Source of the DNA: Lysobacterales bacterium
Lineage (GTDB): Bacteria; Pseudomonadota; Gammaproteobacteria; Xanthomonadales; Xanthomonadaceae
Reading direction: 5' to 3'
DNA: 10,267 nucleotides
NCBI GenBank assembly: GCA_015655035.1
Contig: JAATFS010000168.1
Coordinates: 1-10,267, forward strand
Below are positions 7,914 to 10,267 of this stretch, piece after piece. Position 1 is the stretch's first letter. Every line of letters begins with the position of its first letter. Made by a program: the position numbers and the translations under genes. A model generated the notes under the pieces. That model was not told the origin of the DNA. It saw nothing but the letters and a program-made list of their open reading frames with translations, and searched no databases.

Positions 7914-8696
7914 ATGAAACGTATCGTCATGGTTGCCGTGTTGCTGGTGGCCGGATTGGCCGCTTCGGCGGCACAGGCGCAGTCGCGAACGGCGTATGCC
8001 GTTACTCATGCCAATCTGCGGGCCGGGCCGGCTATCGACTATCCCCGCATCGGCAGCGTGCCGGACGGTGCGCGACTGGATATTTATGGCTGCGTCGATG
8101 ATTGGTCATGGTGCGACGTGCAGTGGCGTGGCGAGCGCGGGTGGATCTCCGCCGGGCTGATCGAGTACGACTATTCCGGTCGTCGCGTCGGCGTTTCCGG
8201 CCATGGCGCGCAGATAGGACTGCCGATCCTGGTGTTCGCGTTCGACAGCTATTGGTCCAGCCATTACCGCAACCGCTCCTGGTACCGCGACCGCGACCGC
8301 TGGCGCGATCATCGGCCGCAGTCGCGCCCGCAGCAGCGGGTTACGCGCGCGGGGCAGAACTCATGGCACGCATCGGGCGGTAATGCCCGGCCCGTGCAGG
8401 ACACGCGTGGGCAGGCACGGCCCGGCGAACGGCCGCAACCGCAATCGCAACGACAGTCCCGGCAACAACAACAGCGACCGCAACAACAACAGCGGTCCAA
8501 TCCGGTGCAGAACAATCGGCAGCCGCCTGATCGACGTCCGGCTACGGGTGGTGATCGCCCGGCGCAGCGGCAAGGCAGCGACAGCCGGCCTGCGCAGAGT
8601 GGCCCCGCGGGCAATGCGCCGCCACAAAAACAGCCCGCAAGGAGGGCTGAATCATCCAGGCCGGCACCGCAATCACGGGACCAGCCGCCGCTCTAG
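7914..8696 (+). CDS. Secreted SH3b-domain protein with Gln/Arg/Pro-rich tail
   Basis: The start is ATG 7914, with AGGAG nine bases upstream; the frame extends further upstream but without signal or SD. Residues 1-22 are a clear Sec signal peptide (MKR, a hydrophobic core, then AQA before the cut). Residues about 27-85 form a bacterial SH3 (SH3_3-type) domain: the NLRAGP motif at 34-39, a WSWCDV core, then GWISAGL at 76-82. C60 and C67 could form a disulfide in the periplasm. After about 115 the protein is low-complexity: YRDRDRWRD, then stretches of QQQQ, Arg, Pro and Gly to residue 260, strongly basic and probably disordered. SH3b domains of this kind bind cell-wall peptides or surface polymers; the basic tail could bind peptidoglycan, LPS or nucleic acid, which is inference. 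No enzymatic domain is present. Confidence 0.85.
   Translation: MKRIVMVAVLLVAGLAASAAQAQSRTAYAVTHANLRAGPAIDYPRIGSVPDGARLDIYGCVDDWSWCDVQWRGERGWISAGLIEYDYSGRRVGVSGHGAQIGLPILVFAFDSYWSSHYRNRSWYRDRDRWRDHRPQSRPQQRVTRAGQNSWHASGGNARPVQDTRGQARPGERPQPQSQRQSRQQQQRPQQQQRSNPVQNNRQPPDRRPATGGDRPAQRQGSDSRPAQSGPAGNAPPQKQPARRAESSRPAPQSRDQPPL
8462..8494 (+). repeat. Short tandem repeat encoding RQQQQRPQQQQR
   Basis: Two exact 15-base copies of GCAACAACAACAGCG (8462-8476 and 8480-8494) are separated by ACC, giving an 18-base period with internal CAA triplets. The period keeps the frame, so copy-number changes would only lengthen or shorten the disordered tail of the SH3b protein. Confidence 0.8.
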
Positions 8697-8741
8697 GAGC
8701 AGGTCGGATCGGCGCCGGCACGCCACCGGCGGCCCAGGCCC

Positions 8742-8747
8742 GATATG
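8742..8747 (+). promoter_or_regulatory. GATATG -10-like element upstream of the cysteine-synthase-family gene
   Basis: GATATG in the context CCCGATATGCTT lies 45 bp before ATG 8793, in the 96-bp gap after the SH3b gene. It resembles the element before the SH3b gene (ATATGCTT shared). No clear -35 is seen at 17 bp, so this is tentative. Confidence 0.22.
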
Positions 8748-8792
8748 CTTCGGCGTCGTCGGCAAGCCGAGCTCAGAGAGGACCCATTCCAC

Positions 8793-9818
8793 ATGAACAT
8801 CTCCCCCGACATGGCGTCGCTGATCGGCGCGACGCCGTTGATCCGGCTGCGCCAACCGTCCGAACAGACGGGTTGCACGATTCTGGGCAAGGCCGAGTTC
8901 CTCAATCCCGGCGGCTCGATCAAGGATCGCACCGCGTTGGGCCTGATGCTCGATGCCGAGCGCAGTGGTCGCCTGCGCCCGGGGGGCACGGTGGTGGAAG
9001 GGACCGCAGGCAACACCGGCATCGGTCTGGCACTTTTGGGAGCTAGCCGAGGCTACCGCGCGGTCATCACCCTGCCGGAGACGCAGAGCCGGGAAAAGAT
9101 CGACGCGCTGCGCGTCACCGGCGCCGAAGTGCGGCTGGTGCCGGCCGTGCCTTACGCCAATCCCGCGCATTACGCCCACGTCGCGCGCCGCCTGAGTGAG
9201 GACATGAACCAGGCCGCGCCTGGCAGCGCATGGTTCGCCGACCAGTTCGACAACACTGCCAATCGCGATTTCCACGAGGCCAGCACCGGCGTGGAGATAT
9301 GGGAGCAGACCGATGGACAGATCGACGGCTTCGTCTGCGCCACCGGCACCGGCGGCACCCTGGCAGGCGTCGGGCGCGCGTTGAAAGCGCGTAAGCCGTC
9401 GGTGACGATCGCATTGGCCGATCCAGCCGGCTCGGCCCTGGCGAGCTACGTCAACAGCGGCGAGTTGAAGGCCGAAGGCGGTTCGATCAGCGAAGGTATC
9501 GGGTCCAGCCGCATCACCGCCAATTTCCGCGATGCGCCGATCGATCTGGCATGGTCGATCGACGATGCCGAGTCGCTGCCGTGGGTGCATGCGCTACTGG
9601 CCGGCGAAGGGTTGAACGTGGGCGGTTCCAGCGGCGTCAACGTCGCCGGCGCGGTCCGCCTGGCGCGTGCATTGGGGCCGGGCCACACCATCGTCACCGT
9701 GCTGGCCGACACCGGCACGCGTTACCAGGCCAAGCTGTTCAATCCCGCCTTCCTGCACGCCAAGGGCTTGCCGGTGCCGCAGTGGCTGGAACGCGCGTTT
9801 CCCGCAGCCACCCATTAG
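8793..9818 (+). CDS. Cysteine synthase-family PLP enzyme (fold type II)
   Basis: This 341-aa protein has no signal peptide. The PLP lysine is K44 in NPGGSIKDR, the substrate loop is EGTAGNTGIG (69-78), the phosphate-binding loop is GTGGT (185-189), and GGSSG (277-281) sits in the C-terminal cofactor-contact region. These place it in the O-acetylserine sulfhydrylase/cystathionine beta-synthase family, which makes cysteine or condenses serine derivatives with a thiol. The EGTAGNTG version of the Asn loop differs from the EPTSGNTG of classical CysK, and the N-terminus starts directly at SLIGATPLIRL. It may therefore be a paralogue with a different donor or acceptor; I leave the symbol blank for that reason. 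ATG 8793 is chosen over the longer frame because AGGA (8779-8782) lies ten bases before it and the protein then has the family N-terminus. It is single-domain, with no CBS or other extension. Confidence 0.88.
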   Translation: MNISPDMASLIGATPLIRLRQPSEQTGCTILGKAEFLNPGGSIKDRTALGLMLDAERSGRLRPGGTVVEGTAGNTGIGLALLGASRGYRAVITLPETQSREKIDALRVTGAEVRLVPAVPYANPAHYAHVARRLSEDMNQAAPGSAWFADQFDNTANRDFHEASTGVEIWEQTDGQIDGFVCATGTGGTLAGVGRALKARKPSVTIALADPAGSALASYVNSGELKAEGGSISEGIGSSRITANFRDAPIDLAWSIDDAESLPWVHALLAGEGLNVGGSSGVNVAGAVRLARALGPGHTIVTVLADTGTRYQAKLFNPAFLHAKGLPVPQWLERAFPAATH

Positions 9819-9828
9819 AGCGGGGTCT

Positions 9829-9896
9829 GTGGGAGGGGCTTCAGTTCGCAGCCAACGCTCGCAACTGAAGCCCTCCCACCCAGGCCCTCGGTTTTT
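9829..9896. terminator. REP-like inverted repeat and likely bidirectional terminator between convergent genes
   Basis: GTGGGAGGGGCTTCAGTT (9829-9846) pairs with AACTGAAGCCCTCCCAC (9863-9879): 17 bp with a single bulged G and a 16-nt loop. T5 follows at 9892-9896, read toward fabB. The gap lies between the convergent cysteine-synthase-family and fabB genes, where a shared terminator is expected. The arm resembles the gtgggag-cttcag family of dispersed palindromes that I know from Xanthomonads and relatives, so it may be a REP-like element used as a terminator. Confidence 0.65.
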
Positions 9897-9910
9897 CCAG
9901 GCCGAACGAG

Positions 9911-10267
9911 TCAGCCGACTCGCCCGAACACCAGCGTCCCATTGGTACCGCCAAATCCGAAGCTGTTGGACATCACCGTGTTCAGCGTGGCGGCCTGCGA
10001 CTGGCGCAGGATCGGAAAGCCCTCCACGCGCGGATCGAGTTCGTCGATATGCGCCGAGCCGGCCATGAAACCGTCGCGCATCATCAGCAGGCTGTAGATC
10101 GCCTCGTGCACGCTGGCCGCGCCCAGCGAGTGACCCGACAGCGCCTTGGTCGAGGACAGCGGCGGCACGTCCTGGCCGAACACCTCGCGTACCGCGCCCA
10201 ATTCGGTGACATCGCCCAACGGGGTCGAGGTGCCATGCGTGTTGAGGTAGTCGATCGGGCGGTCGAT
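9911..10267 (-). CDS. fabB: 3-oxoacyl-[acyl-carrier-protein] synthase I (FabB), C-terminal part
   Basis: Read on the minus strand, the frame is open from the window edge (10267) to TGA at 9911-9913, giving the last 118 residues. It contains catalytic motifs of KAS enzymes: NTHGTSTPLGD (His equivalent to H298 of E. coli FabB) and STKALSGHSLGAA (Lys 328 and His 333 equivalents), then NSFGFGGTNGTLVF. The stretch EAIYSLLMMRDGF plus DELDP matches FabB more closely than FabF. The enzyme elongates acyl-ACP with malonyl-ACP and is needed for unsaturated fatty acids together with FabA. The active-site Cys and true start are outside the window. It runs toward the cysteine-synthase-family gene and ends 15 bp from the T5 at the edge of the shared inverted repeat. 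Confidence 0.95.
   Translation of the reverse strand: MDRPIDYLNTHGTSTPLGDVTELGAVREVFGQDVPPLSSTKALSGHSLGAASVHEAIYSLLMMRDGFMAGSAHIDELDPRVEGFPILRQSQAATLNTVMSNSFGFGGTNGTLVFGRVG

Overview
The window looks like chromosome of a high-GC gammaproteobacterium in the Xanthomonadaceae, most likely Xanthomonas or a close relative. The basis is the gene content (a TonB-dependent receptor, an S9 peptidase next to oligopeptidase A, and fabB in a conserved housekeeping block), the GC-rich codon use, and a palindromic REP-like element of the 'gtgggag...cttcag' type that I recall from Xanthomonads. The species cannot be fixed from this sequence alone.

Layout, left to right. (1) 1-663: 3' end of a TonB-dependent outer-membrane receptor, then about 100 bp with two GC-rich hairpins, the second shaped like an intrinsic terminator. 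(2) 765-5709: a compact same-strand group. It holds a 570-aa SbmA/BacA/YddA-type ABC transporter with its own ATPase domain, a possible 22-codon mini-gene with a strong Shine-Dalgarno, a small thioredoxin, and a 928-aa protein joining an unrecognised N-terminal domain of about 290 residues to a complete S9 prolyl-oligopeptidase-type serine peptidase. The last three are packed as tightly as translational coupling allows (TAG inside the next SD; TAATG overlap). (3) 5792-9818: ordinary genes on the same strand, namely oligopeptidase A (M3 zinc peptidase), a secreted SH3b protein with a Gln/Arg/Pro-rich tail, and a cysteine-synthase-family PLP enzyme. (4) 9829-9896: a long inverted repeat between convergent genes. 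(5) 9911-10267, minus strand: the C-terminus of FabB.

How the genes may work together. The receptor, the SbmA-like transporter, the thioredoxin and the S9 peptidase together suggest handling of a peptide or peptide-like molecule: outer-membrane uptake, inner-membrane passage, disulfide reduction, then proteolysis. The 22-codon ORF could be a substrate or a leader peptide. This is inference; no biosynthetic or modifying enzyme is visible inside the window. Rare ATA/TTA codons and lower GC run from the ABC gene to about 4012 inside the S9 gene and then stop. This suggests that the transporter-thioredoxin-N-domain segment was acquired and recombined into a resident S9 gene.
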